From Prevotella sp. UBA3837 (GTDB lineage Bacteria; Bacteroidota; Bacteroidia; Bacteroidales; Bacteroidaceae), in NCBI GenBank assembly GCA_002392835.1, contig DGHX01000187.1:1-15300 (forward strand): a stretch of 15,300 bases of DNA, given 5' to 3'. Shown piece by piece: positions 4,961 through 14,376 of this stretch. The notes under the pieces were generated by a model. That model searched no databases. It saw nothing but the letters and a program-made list of their open reading frames with translations, and was not told the origin of the DNA. The stretch's first letter is position 1, and each line of letters starts with the position of its first letter. Position numbers and translations under genes: made by a program.

Positions 4961-6091
4961 TCAGAAAAGCTTGTGGTTAATGGAATAGGTGAGATCTTTG
5001 ATGCCGGGCTCGAAGACGAAGATGAGCAGCAGGGCCAGGCACAGCAGTAGCAGGATGAACATCAGTATCTCCAGCCAGCGGCTGCCGGCCTTCGGTGCTT
5101 GCTCCTGCAGCACGTAGTCGTTCTCTCGCTCTTCCAGCTGGAAGTCCGTCGGGGCTATGACGTGCTGGTCGGGTGGGGTGATGGTGGCTTGCAGCGGCTG
5201 GCCGAGCGTGAAGTTGCTCTTGACGAAGGTGGCGCTGCCCTGCTCGTCGAGCATGCCCTCGGCGGTCTTCTCGCCCTGGCGCAGCAGGTAGCGGGCGCCG
5301 GCCATGGGCTGCCCCTGAAGGTCTATGACATGCAGGCGGGCGGTGGTGATGGGGTCAGGTGGGGTGACGACGACTTCTTCTTCTCCGCCGCCTTCTTCGA
5401 TGGGAGGGTCGACGACGACTTCCTTCTCCTCCGTGACGTCAAACTCCTGTGTGGTGTCTTCGTCGGCCGTGGTGAAGGTGAAGCGGCGCTGTGTGGCCTC
5501 GTCGATGACGGTGATGCTGACGCCTGCATATTCGGTGAACGTCTGCAGCCCCTGTTCGTCGGTGGTGTACTGCTTCTTCATCTTCGGCGTGACGACGGAG
5601 AAGATCCTGCCGGGCTGGCGCTCGCCGTCGACGGTGAAGGCGATGGTGGTGTTGTGCATGGCCGGCATGGGCGGCCATGTCTCTACGAAGTGGCCTGCAC
5701 GCTTGAAATTGTGGAATCCCCAGCCGGTGATGATGATGTCGAGGGCGTCGCCCTCCTTTTTATAGAAGATGTACTCTTCGTAGTTGGGCACCTGGCATAT
5801 CTTCGTGGCCAGGTTCTCATTGTCGGCCAGTCGCTCGAAGACGGCCTGCCTCACTTGCTCTGCCTGTTTTGCAATGAGCAGCTTGACGTCGGCGGGCGCA
5901 GTGCCCATTGGGCGCCATTGGGCAATGGTGTCGGTAAGCCAGTTATAGGAGGCGTTGCCCACTTTCAGCGTAGCAAAGCATTTGCTGAGTTCGGGGCCCA
6001 GCTTCTCCTTCAGTCGGTCGTTGGCCTGTTGTGAAGCGTTCCAGCCGATGGACCAGTGTACTTCTGTTATGATGACGCTTTTCAGTTCCAT
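4961..6091 (-). CDS. tail-anchored protein with two Ig-like repeats, unknown N-domain
   Basis: A 376-aa protein with no signal peptide and one membrane segment near the C-terminus (about 339-360), leaving a 16-residue tail. The order is an N-terminal mixed helix/strand domain (about 5-140) that I do not recognise, including FYKKEGDALDIIITGWGFHN; a first beta-sandwich-like repeat (145-220); an acidic Pro/Gly linker (224-247); and a second repeat of carboxypeptidase-regulatory type (249-330, starting ARLHVIDLQGQPMAGARYLL). The topology is ambiguous. Without a signal, the bulk should be cytosolic, where it could dock SrfB or SrfC to the membrane. It lies 42 bases after the protease. It could fill the SrfA slot, but I see no sequence link to SrfA. 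Confidence 0.65.
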   Translation of the reverse strand: MELKSVIITEVHWSIGWNASQQANDRLKEKLGPELSKCFATLKVGNASYNWLTDTIAQWRPMGTAPADVKLLIAKQAEQVRQAVFERLADNENLATKICQVPNYEEYIFYKKEGDALDIIITGWGFHNFKRAGHFVETWPPMPAMHNTTIAFTVDGERQPGRIFSVVTPKMKKQYTTDEQGLQTFTEYAGVSITVIDEATQRRFTFTTADEDTTQEFDVTEEKEVVVDPPIEEGGGEEEVVVTPPDPITTARLHVIDLQGQPMAGARYLLRQGEKTAEGMLDEQGSATFVKSNFTLGQPLQATITPPDQHVIAPTDFQLEERENDYVLQEQAPKAGSRWLEILMFILLLLCLALLLIFVFEPGIKDLTYSINHKLF

Positions 6092-6133
6092 AGTGGTGAA
6101 TGAATTAGTGTGTGTGTTGACGTTGGTGAGGGG

Positions 6134-8122
6134 TCAGTTGCGTGGCTGCTCCTGTCGCTGGCTCACCTTGCGCAGGTAGTACTCCTCGTGGTGGCCGCTG
6201 GCCGTGGTGGCCTCGCAGCGCAGCAGGTTGGCAGAGTCGGGCGTGCAGACGATGGTACTGGCAGAGAAGGCCTGCCGGTCGTGGGCATTCGACAGGTCGC
6301 GCTGCTCGTGCAGGATGATGCGGTCGTCCTTCCATTCTATGCTGAAGGGTGCCGTAAAGTCGAGGCGCTTGTCGGGCACGTAGGCGATGGAGCGCCCGCT
6401 GCTGACGGAGCTCACCTCGTAGTAGTTCCGGCACTTCTGTCCGGTCAGCTCACCATTGTTGTAGATGGGCTGCAGCTCGGTGCTCATCCACAGGCCGACG
6501 AACCGGCTGTGGTCGCTCATCACGTCGTCGAAGGCGATGAAGTTGCCCTTCACCCTGAGCAGCGCATCCTTTATCTGCAGCAGCGGACCGATGGCTGTCG
6601 AGCCCTGTACGGGCTTGCCCGTCTCCTGCAGTATCTGGATGATCTCTGCGGTGGTGAGGCTGGCGTCGAGGCTCTTCATCAGGGCCACGGCTCCGGTGAC
6701 GATGGGTGCGGCAAAGCTGGTGCCGGGGCCTATGTCGTAGGTATTGAACGGCTTGGCTCCGATGATGTTCACGCCGGGGGCGGAGATGGTCGACTCGCTG
6801 ACGCCATACTCAGCCACGTTGCCGAAGTTGGTGAAGTCGGCCTGGCGCAGGTCGGTGTCTACGGCCGACACCTTGATGCAGCGGTCGCCGCGCTTGCTGG
6901 GGTCTATGGCCAGGTAGGTGTTCTCGTTGCCGGCTGCCCACACGATGGTGACGTTGCGCTCGTTGGCCAGGTCGGCCACGAAGTTCCACACCGTCTCGTC
7001 GTTCTTACCCAGCTGGTGGCTCAGTGCTATCTGCTCCTCCACGCTCAGCTGCGACAGCGCGTTGGTGGGCAGGAAGCCCAGCGACAGGTTCACGACGTCG
7101 GCACCCTGGTAGATGGCGTAGAGCAGGCCCTGCATGGCCACGAGCGACGTGGGCTGGCTGCCCAGGCTGACGGGCATGAAGCGGCAGAGCGGTGCAATGC
7201 CTGTGCTGCCGCGCTGGTTGTCCATGTTGCCCAATGCTTGCGAGGCTACCATCGAGCCGTGCATGAACGGCACGTCGGGGCAGCCCTGTGGCGGTGCCAC
7301 CTGTGCGCTGCGCGTGGGAATGCAGATGGGCTTCACGATGCGGCGGCTGTTCAGCTCGTCGTGGTTCAGGTCGAAGTAGCTGTCGCAGATGGCGATGGTG
7401 ACGTCGGGGCTCCCCTTCGTTATCTGCCAGGCTTCGTAGGCCTGTATCGGGCCGAAGTACCAGCTCGCGTCCGGGTGCTGGAACACCAGGTCGTTGGGGC
7501 GGTAGCCGGTATGGAACTCGATGAGGCCTTCGTGGAAGACGATGAACTTGATGTCGGTGATCTGCTGCGGCAGCCGCTGCATCATCTGGTCGCGCTCGTT
7601 GCGCGGCACCTGTATCTGCAGCGTCTTCGTCAGTTTGTCGTAGTACACCACGCGATACTCATCGCCGGGGTAGAGCCGTTTGAACTCGTCGGCCCATTGG
7701 TTGAAGGTCTGGTCGTCGGCGGAAGAGTCGAGGATGACATTCAGACGGTCGCCGACAATCTGCTGGCCGCCGTCGTCGTCGATGTCGTCGTCGCCGAAGG
7801 GGGGCAGAGTGTTTTCCTCGGGGCTGGGCAGATGGGGCCCCGGGTTCTGAATGTCATGCGGAAAATTTACCTCATCGGGCACCGGCACGCGTTCCGGTTC
7901 TGGTGTGACGGGGTTGACGATGGGGTCGGGTATGTCGGTGGCTTCGGCCGTTTCGCGCTGGCTCCTGGGGTTCTTGAACAGGCTGAGCAGCAACAGGAGC
8001 AGGAACAGCAGCAGCAGGAAGCCCAGCAGGCGCAGCAGCCAGGAACCGGCTCCCCATGGTTTCCAGAAGGGCTCAGGGCTGCCCGCTGAGGACTTGCGTG
8101 AGTCAAAATAAACCTTTTTCAT
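6134..8122 (-). CDS. membrane-anchored subtilisin-like serine protease (S8)
   Basis: A 662-aa protease of the subtilase family. After a 27-residue basic N-terminus comes one Leu-rich membrane segment (about 28-49), a Pro/Glu/Asp-rich linker (50-120), and an inhibitor-I9-like prodomain (about 125-205). The catalytic domain follows (about 220-525). The triad is Asp247 in AICDSYFD, His288 in FMHGSMVAS and Ser469 in GPGTSFAAPIVTG; the oxyanion Asn is Asn399 in WAAGNEN. All are intact, so an active enzyme is expected. A further beta-rich region (about 530-655) has no clear family. There is no Sec cleavage site, so the protein should stay anchored with the enzyme in the periplasm, or in the cytosol if the anchor is inverted. 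The ATG lies 10 bases after the SrfC-like stop. Confidence 0.88.
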   Translation of the reverse strand: MKKVYFDSRKSSAGSPEPFWKPWGAGSWLLRLLGFLLLLFLLLLLLSLFKNPRSQRETAEATDIPDPIVNPVTPEPERVPVPDEVNFPHDIQNPGPHLPSPEENTLPPFGDDDIDDDGGQQIVGDRLNVILDSSADDQTFNQWADEFKRLYPGDEYRVVYYDKLTKTLQIQVPRNERDQMMQRLPQQITDIKFIVFHEGLIEFHTGYRPNDLVFQHPDASWYFGPIQAYEAWQITKGSPDVTIAICDSYFDLNHDELNSRRIVKPICIPTRSAQVAPPQGCPDVPFMHGSMVASQALGNMDNQRGSTGIAPLCRFMPVSLGSQPTSLVAMQGLLYAIYQGADVVNLSLGFLPTNALSQLSVEEQIALSHQLGKNDETVWNFVADLANERNVTIVWAAGNENTYLAIDPSKRGDRCIKVSAVDTDLRQADFTNFGNVAEYGVSESTISAPGVNIIGAKPFNTYDIGPGTSFAAPIVTGAVALMKSLDASLTTAEIIQILQETGKPVQGSTAIGPLLQIKDALLRVKGNFIAFDDVMSDHSRFVGLWMSTELQPIYNNGELTGQKCRNYYEVSSVSSGRSIAYVPDKRLDFTAPFSIEWKDDRIILHEQRDLSNAHDRQAFSASTIVCTPDSANLLRCEATTASGHHEEYYLRKVSQRQEQPRN

Positions 8123-8132
8123 GCTTTGGTGG

Positions 8133-11090
8133 TTAGATGTTGTTGATGATTTCGGTCAGCTGGCGGTTGGCCTCCTTGTCGTATTCGGGCACCTCTATGT
8201 GGGCTATGAACGATACGTACATGAACTCCAGCCAGCAGTAGTAATTGTTCTCAAAGGATGTCGTCATCGCCTTCGGGCTGTCGGTGAGGTCGTTGAAGAG
8301 GGCGGTCAGCTCGTCTTCGTTGAAGCGCGACGTGTGCTCGCGGTCTATGTAGTCGAACAGCGGCAGCTGGTACATCTGTGCTATCTTCCGCGCGTTCTCC
8401 TTGTCGCCGGCGGGCAGCAGCTCGTAGCCCAGGTCGATGACGAAGCGGTTGATGGTGCTCGACAGGATGTCGGCCACCAGGCTCTCGTTGATGGTGTAGA
8501 TGTTGATGACGTTCACGTATTCGGCTATCGAGTCGGCCATGAGGTCGTTCAGCCTGAGGTAGCTGCTCGTCTGGATGACGTCGTCGAGCAGGGCCGACAT
8601 GACCACGCTGTCGAAGCGCTGGTTGGCCAGCAGCTGGTTCATGAAGTCGGCCGACTTCACCGTGCGGCGCCACAGCTCGTAGACGTGGTCGGCCAGCACG
8701 CATGAGTTGAGCTTCTTCTTGAAGGTCTTGGCAAACAGCAGCTTGGGGTTGATGCCGCGGTTCTCAAGATATTTGGCAGCTTCCTCCTGGCTGCGCATGC
8801 CGTACACTTGCTGCAGGCGCTCCCAGCAGTTGTCGGTGGTGGCGCAGCCGCTGAAGTCGCGGCAGCGCTTCAGTATGATTTCGTAGTCGGCGAAGTTGTT
8901 GTTGCGCTCGCCCAGCTCGCCGCTCTGTATCATGTGGTGCACCACCTGCAGGCAGCGCGTCTCGCTGATCTGCAGGGCCTGCAGCAGGTGGCCGAAGAAG
9001 TAGTTGTCATCGTTGCAGGTGAAGTCCATCTCGCGGATGATGGTGTTCGCCTTGCGGATGTTCTCGCGCAGAATCTCGTCAGTGTCCTCCGACACATGGT
9101 ATTCGCCCAGCAGGTCGATGAGCTTCGAGCGGCTCTCCTCCACCTGCTGCGTGAACTGTACCTCGCGGGCCGTTGACATGTTCTTGGCCACGGTGGTCAG
9201 CTTGTCGATGATGTACAGGGCACCGTCGTTGTTGCGCGTGGCGGCCAGGTCCCAGGCCATCGTGGGGTCTTTGAAGAACATCTGCACGTTGGGATTGGTG
9301 ATGAAGGTCTGGCGCAGGCGCTGATAGAACGCTCCCGAGATGTGCAGGCTCGTCTCTTCCGACCTTGGCGGAGTGTCTCTGTAGCCGTCGTAGAGGTTGC
9401 TGCCTGTGCCGCTGCAGCCAGAGTACTTGAAGTCGCGCAGCAGGTAGCTGTTCTTGAACGTCACGCCGCTGCCGTTCCAGTTCTTGAACCAGTCCACGTC
9501 GTTGGCCTTGAAGGCCTTGGTGTAGAGGGCCTTGATGAGTCGGCCGTTCCAGCGCTGGTTCAGGGCATAGACGTTGTTCTTCTCCTCGTGCTCGTCTTCC
9601 ACCATGTCTTTGTTGAACATGGTGCAGATGTTGAACAGCGGGGGAATGCCGCCGCACTGCATGATGGTCTGCTGGCGCTCGGCGGCGGTCTTGCCCACGT
9701 ATTTCTCCACCCAGTCGTTCAGCGTGATGTACATCTCGTTCACCACGGGGTCGTCGGCGTTGTGGCAGTAGAGCAGGATGTTGATGATGCGCGACTCGCT
9801 GTATTCGTTGAACAGGTACGACACCTTGCCGCGCAGCAGCATCTGCACGGCGTTCGACGTGCCGTTCTCGTCTTTCTTGTTCAGGAACTCCTCTTTCAGC
9901 TTCAGGTAGTTCCTGGCACCGGGGAAGTCGAGCAGGTCGCTGCTGTGCAGCAGGTCTTTCTTCACGCTTGTGCTGCCCAGCCTGCTTCGCGTTTCTGAGG
10001 GCAGGTCGCCGTCCTGCGAATGCTCGTAGTATTTATAGAACACCTCGTCATTTACGTACTCTTCCTCGATTTTGTAGATGACTTCTGCGCATGCTGCCGA
10101 CAGCTCGCATTTCGGAATGCCCGCAATGTGTTTCATCGTGCCCTGCTCGGTCTTGATGTACACGTCGGCATTCTTGTTCCATGCATCGTTGTCCAGGCCG
10201 TTCAGGCAGTCCACGCTCATGATGGTGTTGGTGTTGTCGCCGTAGTGCCGCACCGTCTCTATGTCGGTGTACACCTCGTGTGCGAAGTTCATCTTCTGCA
10301 GGGTGCCTGTCAGGCGGCGGAACATGGCCGACACGATGGCATTCTCGTGCCACAGGTACTTCAGCACGTCAGTCCAGTCGGATGCAGGCACGCGGCGTAT
10401 GACCAGTGCCAGGTTCTCGAAGTAGTTGGAGCGGTACAGGCTTTGGGCTTCGACGATGAACTTGCTCAGGTAGTGCTTTATCTCAAGGATGTCGTCCTCG
10501 ACGAAATAGGTTTGTCCCGACTCGGGCATCTGTCTGTACTTCTCGTATATCTGCTGCGAGAAAGCTTCTATCTCCTTGTCCGAATAGGTCTGGTAGTCCA
10601 TGATGTTCTTGTAGTAGCCTCCGCTGAGGATGGTGGCGATGTCCGAGGGCGACAGCAGCTTCACGATGACGGGCAGCTCCTCGCAGTAGCGCTTTCCGCC
10701 TGCTTCGTCACTGCCGGCGTCTTCGGCCTTGCCCGGCTCATTTGTGAAGGTGGAGAAGCGGGTGACAACTCCGGTCGCCTCCTTGCCGTCGCCGATGGGG
10801 TTGATGTTCTGCACAAAGTCGATGCCTTCGCTGACGCCCTTTACGGTCACTTTGAAGGGGTCGCCGTTCTTCTGCAGCAGGTTGCCCATCAGGTACGACT
10901 TGCCCTTCTGGCTCTCGCCGAAGGCGGCAATGGCAGGCTTCTCAGCTTCGGCGGCCTTCAGCTTACGCAGCTTGCGGCGCTCCTCCACCAGCTGCATGAA
11001 GCGCTGCTCGTAGTGTTCGGGCTTGTTCTTCTTGATCCAGGCCAGCGACTTGTTGATGGCACTGATCTGTTTGTCTATCTTCTGTATCAT
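8133..11090 (-). CDS. SrfC-like putative GTPase, dynamin-type
   Basis: A 985-aa protein resembling SrfC (Virul_Fac family) of the enterobacterial srfABC locus. A coiled-coil-like start (about 1-50) leads to a P-loop, GESQKGKS, at 58-65 in the context FGESQKGKSYLMGNLL. NINPIGDGKEATGVVTRFS (95-113) corresponds to the conserved family segment and supplies candidate switch-I threonines. DFPG at 388-391 fits a G3 DxxG motif, and FNKD (492-495) may be G4. Residues about 580-985 are largely helical, as in dynamin-like stalks. There is no membrane segment, so it is probably cytosolic or peripheral at the membrane. By family it would hydrolyse GTP and work with SrfB. It starts 41 bases after the srfB-like stop and is longer than the SrfC proteins I recall. 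Confidence 0.8.
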   Translation of the reverse strand: MIQKIDKQISAINKSLAWIKKNKPEHYEQRFMQLVEERRKLRKLKAAEAEKPAIAAFGESQKGKSYLMGNLLQKNGDPFKVTVKGVSEGIDFVQNINPIGDGKEATGVVTRFSTFTNEPGKAEDAGSDEAGGKRYCEELPVIVKLLSPSDIATILSGGYYKNIMDYQTYSDKEIEAFSQQIYEKYRQMPESGQTYFVEDDILEIKHYLSKFIVEAQSLYRSNYFENLALVIRRVPASDWTDVLKYLWHENAIVSAMFRRLTGTLQKMNFAHEVYTDIETVRHYGDNTNTIMSVDCLNGLDNDAWNKNADVYIKTEQGTMKHIAGIPKCELSAACAEVIYKIEEEYVNDEVFYKYYEHSQDGDLPSETRSRLGSTSVKKDLLHSSDLLDFPGARNYLKLKEEFLNKKDENGTSNAVQMLLRGKVSYLFNEYSESRIINILLYCHNADDPVVNEMYITLNDWVEKYVGKTAAERQQTIMQCGGIPPLFNICTMFNKDMVEDEHEEKNNVYALNQRWNGRLIKALYTKAFKANDVDWFKNWNGSGVTFKNSYLLRDFKYSGCSGTGSNLYDGYRDTPPRSEETSLHISGAFYQRLRQTFITNPNVQMFFKDPTMAWDLAATRNNDGALYIIDKLTTVAKNMSTAREVQFTQQVEESRSKLIDLLGEYHVSEDTDEILRENIRKANTIIREMDFTCNDDNYFFGHLLQALQISETRCLQVVHHMIQSGELGERNNNFADYEIILKRCRDFSGCATTDNCWERLQQVYGMRSQEEAAKYLENRGINPKLLFAKTFKKKLNSCVLADHVYELWRRTVKSADFMNQLLANQRFDSVVMSALLDDVIQTSSYLRLNDLMADSIAEYVNVINIYTINESLVADILSSTINRFVIDLGYELLPAGDKENARKIAQMYQLPLFDYIDREHTSRFNEDELTALFNDLTDSPKAMTTSFENNYYCWLEFMYVSFIAHIEVPEYDKEANRQLTEIINNI

Positions 11091-11131
11091 GGGTCGTTTT
11101 CTGTCGTTGTTTTTTTTGATGTTTTCCTTCT

Positions 11132-14100
11132 CTATTTCACTGCCAGCTCAAACTCGCCCTTGTCCAGCCAGTATTTGCCGTCGTCGGTGATGGACTGCAG
11201 CACCAGCTCCACGGCAGCCTTGGGCAGCGTGTTGCCCTGGTCGTCAATCACCTCCTCTACCTGTAGGTCCTCACGGCTCTCGTAGTAGTTGCGGCTCAGC
11301 GTGATGCGCAGCGCATGGCGGTTGGTGTTGTTGTAAACGGCATACAGCGGCCGCGCCTGGTAGAGTGGGGAGTCGAGCTGCTTGCAGCCTATGAACGATG
11401 GGAACACCACGAACTGCACCGTGGCGGTGCTGCGGCCGGGAGTGAGGTAGCTCTCGGCTATCTGCTGCCGGCGCGAGTTGTAGTCGCCGATGTAGCAGGC
11501 CGTCGACTTCATGCCCTTGATCATGCGGCTGAAGTCGATGCTCAGACCGTTGAAGCCCAGGCTGGAGGCCAGGTAGCCCACCATGCCGCCCACGGCCACC
11601 ACCGACTTCTGGTCGTAGAAATAGCCCTGGCCGTCGGCAAACGGGTACCAGGTGCCCACGCGGTAGTCGTTCAGGCGGATCAGACGGTCGGGCGAGATGG
11701 GTATGTACTTGATGAACAGCTCGGTGATGGGGTCGAGTGACGAGGGCCGTCCGGCCAGGATCAGCACGTCGCAGTGGTGGGCATAGAGCACCACCGACAG
11801 CTGGCGCATCAGCGGCTCCATCGTGTTCTTCACAATCTTCGCCACCTCCTCGGGGTCGAAGCGCCAGTTCAGCTCCTTGAAGCTGAAGCCGAAGTGATGC
11901 TCAAAGTAGCTGAGCAGATAGTCGGCAGGCTCCAGTGTGTTAAATATATCATTGTACGTGTACACGCGCGAGGGCCGCTTCAGCCTGAGCAGCTCCATGA
12001 ACAGCTGGGCTATGGGCAGCGAAATCTGGGTGTTGAAGTCCACGCGGCAGCGGCGGTCCTTGTAGCCCATCATCGAGCTGTCGAAGCCGAAGAAGTCGCG
12101 CAGCAGGTTCGAGGCAAAGGCGCGCAGCAGGCTCGAGCGACGCTCCTCGTCGGTCTCGTCAACGATGTCGCTCACCTTGCCCCTGTACACCTGGTTGTCT
12201 TCCAGGCAGGGCAGTTGCTGCAGCTCAGCGTTTGTCATCTTCTTCAGCCGGGCATGCAGGGCACTGAAGATGTTGCCCATCTCGGCGATGCCGCTCTCCT
12301 TGCCTTCGATGATCAGGTTCTGTATGATGTTGCGCAGGATCTCGTCGCCGGCCAGGTAGAAGCTGTCCCAGTAGAGTGGGATAGGGGTGAGCAGGCTGCG
12401 CCCCTGCCCCTTGCACTGGTACGAGCAGATCATCAGGTCGGTGGTGCCGGCGCCGATGTCGATGGAGCCTATGGTCAGCGACTTCCCTTCGTAGCCCTCT
12501 TCCTTCTCTTCAGGCCTGACGTGGCCTTTCAGCTCAAAGAACTTGTGTATCTCGCCGCTGTAGCGCTGGGCTATCTCGGCATACAGGTAGACCAGCTGGC
12601 AGCACGAGGCCTCGTCGAAGCTCCACATGCGCTTCCGCTCGTTGTCGTCGTCGTCCTTCACGCTCAGCGACTGCGAGGTGGGGATGACCTGTGGCGTGCC
12701 GAACGACGGCATGGCCTGCCGCAGCGCAGCGATGGCCTCTTCGGCACATTGGCGCAGCTTTATCTGCTCCTTCACGGGCATGGCCGTGGGGCAGGTCAGG
12801 ATGATGTTGCGCAGCTGGCGCCGGCAGTCCATGTTGCCGTGCTTGGTGCGGAACCGGATGCTGTTGATCTGGGTCTGAGCCTGCTGCAGAATCTCTATCA
12901 GCACGAAGGTCATCAGCGACGAGCGCGAGTAGTTGGTGTTGTCGGCGTCGGTGTCGCTGCCCTCGGGGCCTATGTAGTTGCCAGTGTGGTCGAAGAGGTC
13001 CGACAGGCCCGGCACGTAGATGTTGTCCGACAGGCGTATGTTGTACGGGTCGTCCACCGTGTTCAGGAACTCCCACTTGCCCTCGTAGGGCTTCAGGTCC
13101 CACAGGTAGCGCTTAGGGCTGCTGTAGTTGGTGATGCGCTCGCTCAGGCCGTCTTCTTCCAGCGACCGGTACACCAGGCGCTTCGCCTCGTCGCCGATGC
13201 GCACCAGCGAGCGCCATTCAAACACGTCGTCATCAAGCACGATGTCGTTGCCGAAGTCGGCCTTGCGGAAGGCCAGGCGCATGTCAAACGACTTCTCGTA
13301 CGTCTTCGAGGGGTCGCTCATGTCGCGTATCTCAAGCATCATGGCCTTCGTGAAGTCGCCCTCCTCGAAGAGCACGCCGCAGGTGCGCGAGTTGCCTATG
13401 TCGAGCACCATGTCCACGTCGATGGTGTGGCGCAGGTTGTGGTGCAGCGTCACCTCGGGGGCGGCGCCGATGAGGCGGATGAAGTTCACCAGATAGGTGT
13501 AGAAGCCAATGTACTTGTGCGACTCGTTGCGGCTGGACAGCCCCAGCAGCGACGACACATACTCGGAGAAGGCCGAGAAATACTGGCTCGTCGACATGAA
13601 GTCGAGCATCTGGTCGGCCCTGTTGCTCAGGCTGTACACTTTCCATTCTTCCTCGTCCTCGTAGAAGTAGGGGCGCTTATAGTGGGTGATGGCATCGGCA
13701 CCGGTGCCAAAGACTATCAGGTTGTTGTGGTCGGCCAGCGGGTCGTTGTCGCCGAGCGCCGTGTCGAAGGCCCACAGGAAGCGGTAGCGGCCCAGGTCCT
13801 TCTTGCTGCCCTCGCCGATGCGCTCTATCTTCACACGGCACCAGGTGAAGGGGTCGCCGCTCGTAGTACCGTCGATGTCGCGCTCAAACATCGGCATGGG
13901 CAGCCATTTGCCCAGCAGCAGCTCGAAGGCAGGGACGATGCTGCCGTCCTGGCGCGACTTCACGCGGTAGCCGTTCAGCGAGTTCACGTTGAAAATCTCA
14001 GGGGCACCGTCAGAGTAGGTCGAGAAGGTCGTCGTCGACTCGTCTTTCCTCATCTTTAGAAGGCCGGCATCGTCCAGCGCTTCATGACCGTTGGGCTGCA

Positions 14101-14326
14101 GCTCGGCCTTGCCGCTCTGGCGCAGCTCCTCCTGGGGAATGTACACCCCGTCCTGGCTGTGATAGTAGAGCAGGTCGAAGAGCAGCTCGCCAGTCAGGAA
14201 GTCCGACGTCTCACAGAAAGAGTATTTCAGCGTACGACCGTTGGAGAATACAAGTTGTTCGGCAGGATTGAACTCCTTTTCAATGCTGAGGAATTGAATT
14301 CCACTGTTGGCTATAAAATGTTCCAT
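11132..14326 (-). CDS. SrfB-like protein with Hsp70/actin-fold ATPase core
   Basis: A 1064-aa protein and the first gene of the operon. The start, ANSGIQFLSIEKEF, and the segment VDMVLDIGNSRTCGVLFEEG match what I recall of SrfB. The ATPase core is recognisable: phosphate-1 LDIGNSRTCGVLF (308-320), a connect-like ILTCPTAMPVKEQI (509-522), phosphate-2 SIDIGAGTTDLMI (621-633), and adenosine motif LILAGRPSSLDPI (855-867). The N-terminal 300 residues are a separate beta-rich region not found in ordinary Hsp70s, and the last 150 are also beta-rich. It is probably cytosolic and ATP-dependent, partnering SrfC. The ATG at 14326 is kept because the NSGIQF motif follows directly. A strong promoter stands about 50-80 bases upstream. 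Confidence 0.82.
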   Translation of the reverse strand: MEHFIANSGIQFLSIEKEFNPAEQLVFSNGRTLKYSFCETSDFLTGELLFDLLYYHSQDGVYIPQEELRQSGKAELQPNGHEALDDAGLLKMRKDESTTTFSTYSDGAPEIFNVNSLNGYRVKSRQDGSIVPAFELLLGKWLPMPMFERDIDGTTSGDPFTWCRVKIERIGEGSKKDLGRYRFLWAFDTALGDNDPLADHNNLIVFGTGADAITHYKRPYFYEDEEEWKVYSLSNRADQMLDFMSTSQYFSAFSEYVSSLLGLSSRNESHKYIGFYTYLVNFIRLIGAAPEVTLHHNLRHTIDVDMVLDIGNSRTCGVLFEEGDFTKAMMLEIRDMSDPSKTYEKSFDMRLAFRKADFGNDIVLDDDVFEWRSLVRIGDEAKRLVYRSLEEDGLSERITNYSSPKRYLWDLKPYEGKWEFLNTVDDPYNIRLSDNIYVPGLSDLFDHTGNYIGPEGSDTDADNTNYSRSSLMTFVLIEILQQAQTQINSIRFRTKHGNMDCRRQLRNIILTCPTAMPVKEQIKLRQCAEEAIAALRQAMPSFGTPQVIPTSQSLSVKDDDDNERKRMWSFDEASCCQLVYLYAEIAQRYSGEIHKFFELKGHVRPEEKEEGYEGKSLTIGSIDIGAGTTDLMICSYQCKGQGRSLLTPIPLYWDSFYLAGDEILRNIIQNLIIEGKESGIAEMGNIFSALHARLKKMTNAELQQLPCLEDNQVYRGKVSDIVDETDEERRSSLLRAFASNLLRDFFGFDSSMMGYKDRRCRVDFNTQISLPIAQLFMELLRLKRPSRVYTYNDIFNTLEPADYLLSYFEHHFGFSFKELNWRFDPEEVAKIVKNTMEPLMRQLSVVLYAHHCDVLILAGRPSSLDPITELFIKYIPISPDRLIRLNDYRVGTWYPFADGQGYFYDQKSVVAVGGMVGYLASSLGFNGLSIDFSRMIKGMKSTACYIGDYNSRRQQIAESYLTPGRSTATVQFVVFPSFIGCKQLDSPLYQARPLYAVYNNTNRHALRITLSRNYYESREDLQVEEVIDDQGNTLPKAAVELVLQSITDDGKYWLDKGEFELAVK

Positions 14327-14376
14327 TATGTTTGTAGTAATGATTGTCTTTTTCCTGTTTTTTTATTAATAGTCTG

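Noticed and set aside
4961..6091. Calling the tail-anchored protein SrfA
   Set aside because: Only its place in the operon suggests it; I see no sequence feature that links it to SrfA.
6110..8089. A 659-codon open frame on the plus strand opposite the subtilisin gene
   Set aside because: It is the antisense shadow of a GC-rich gene. The minus-strand reading has an intact protease triad, while the plus-strand product is low-complexity Val/His/Gly/Gln-rich.
11774..14059. A 761-codon open frame on the plus strand opposite the SrfB-like gene
   Set aside because: Same cause: codon bias of the real gene leaves the opposite strand open. The product has no domain and odd Val/His/Ala composition.
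3871..14326. Calling the operon recently transferred because it looks more GC-rich than the gaps
   Set aside because: The other genes in the window are similarly GC-rich by eye and only the noncoding stretches are AT-rich; there is no integrase or transposase.
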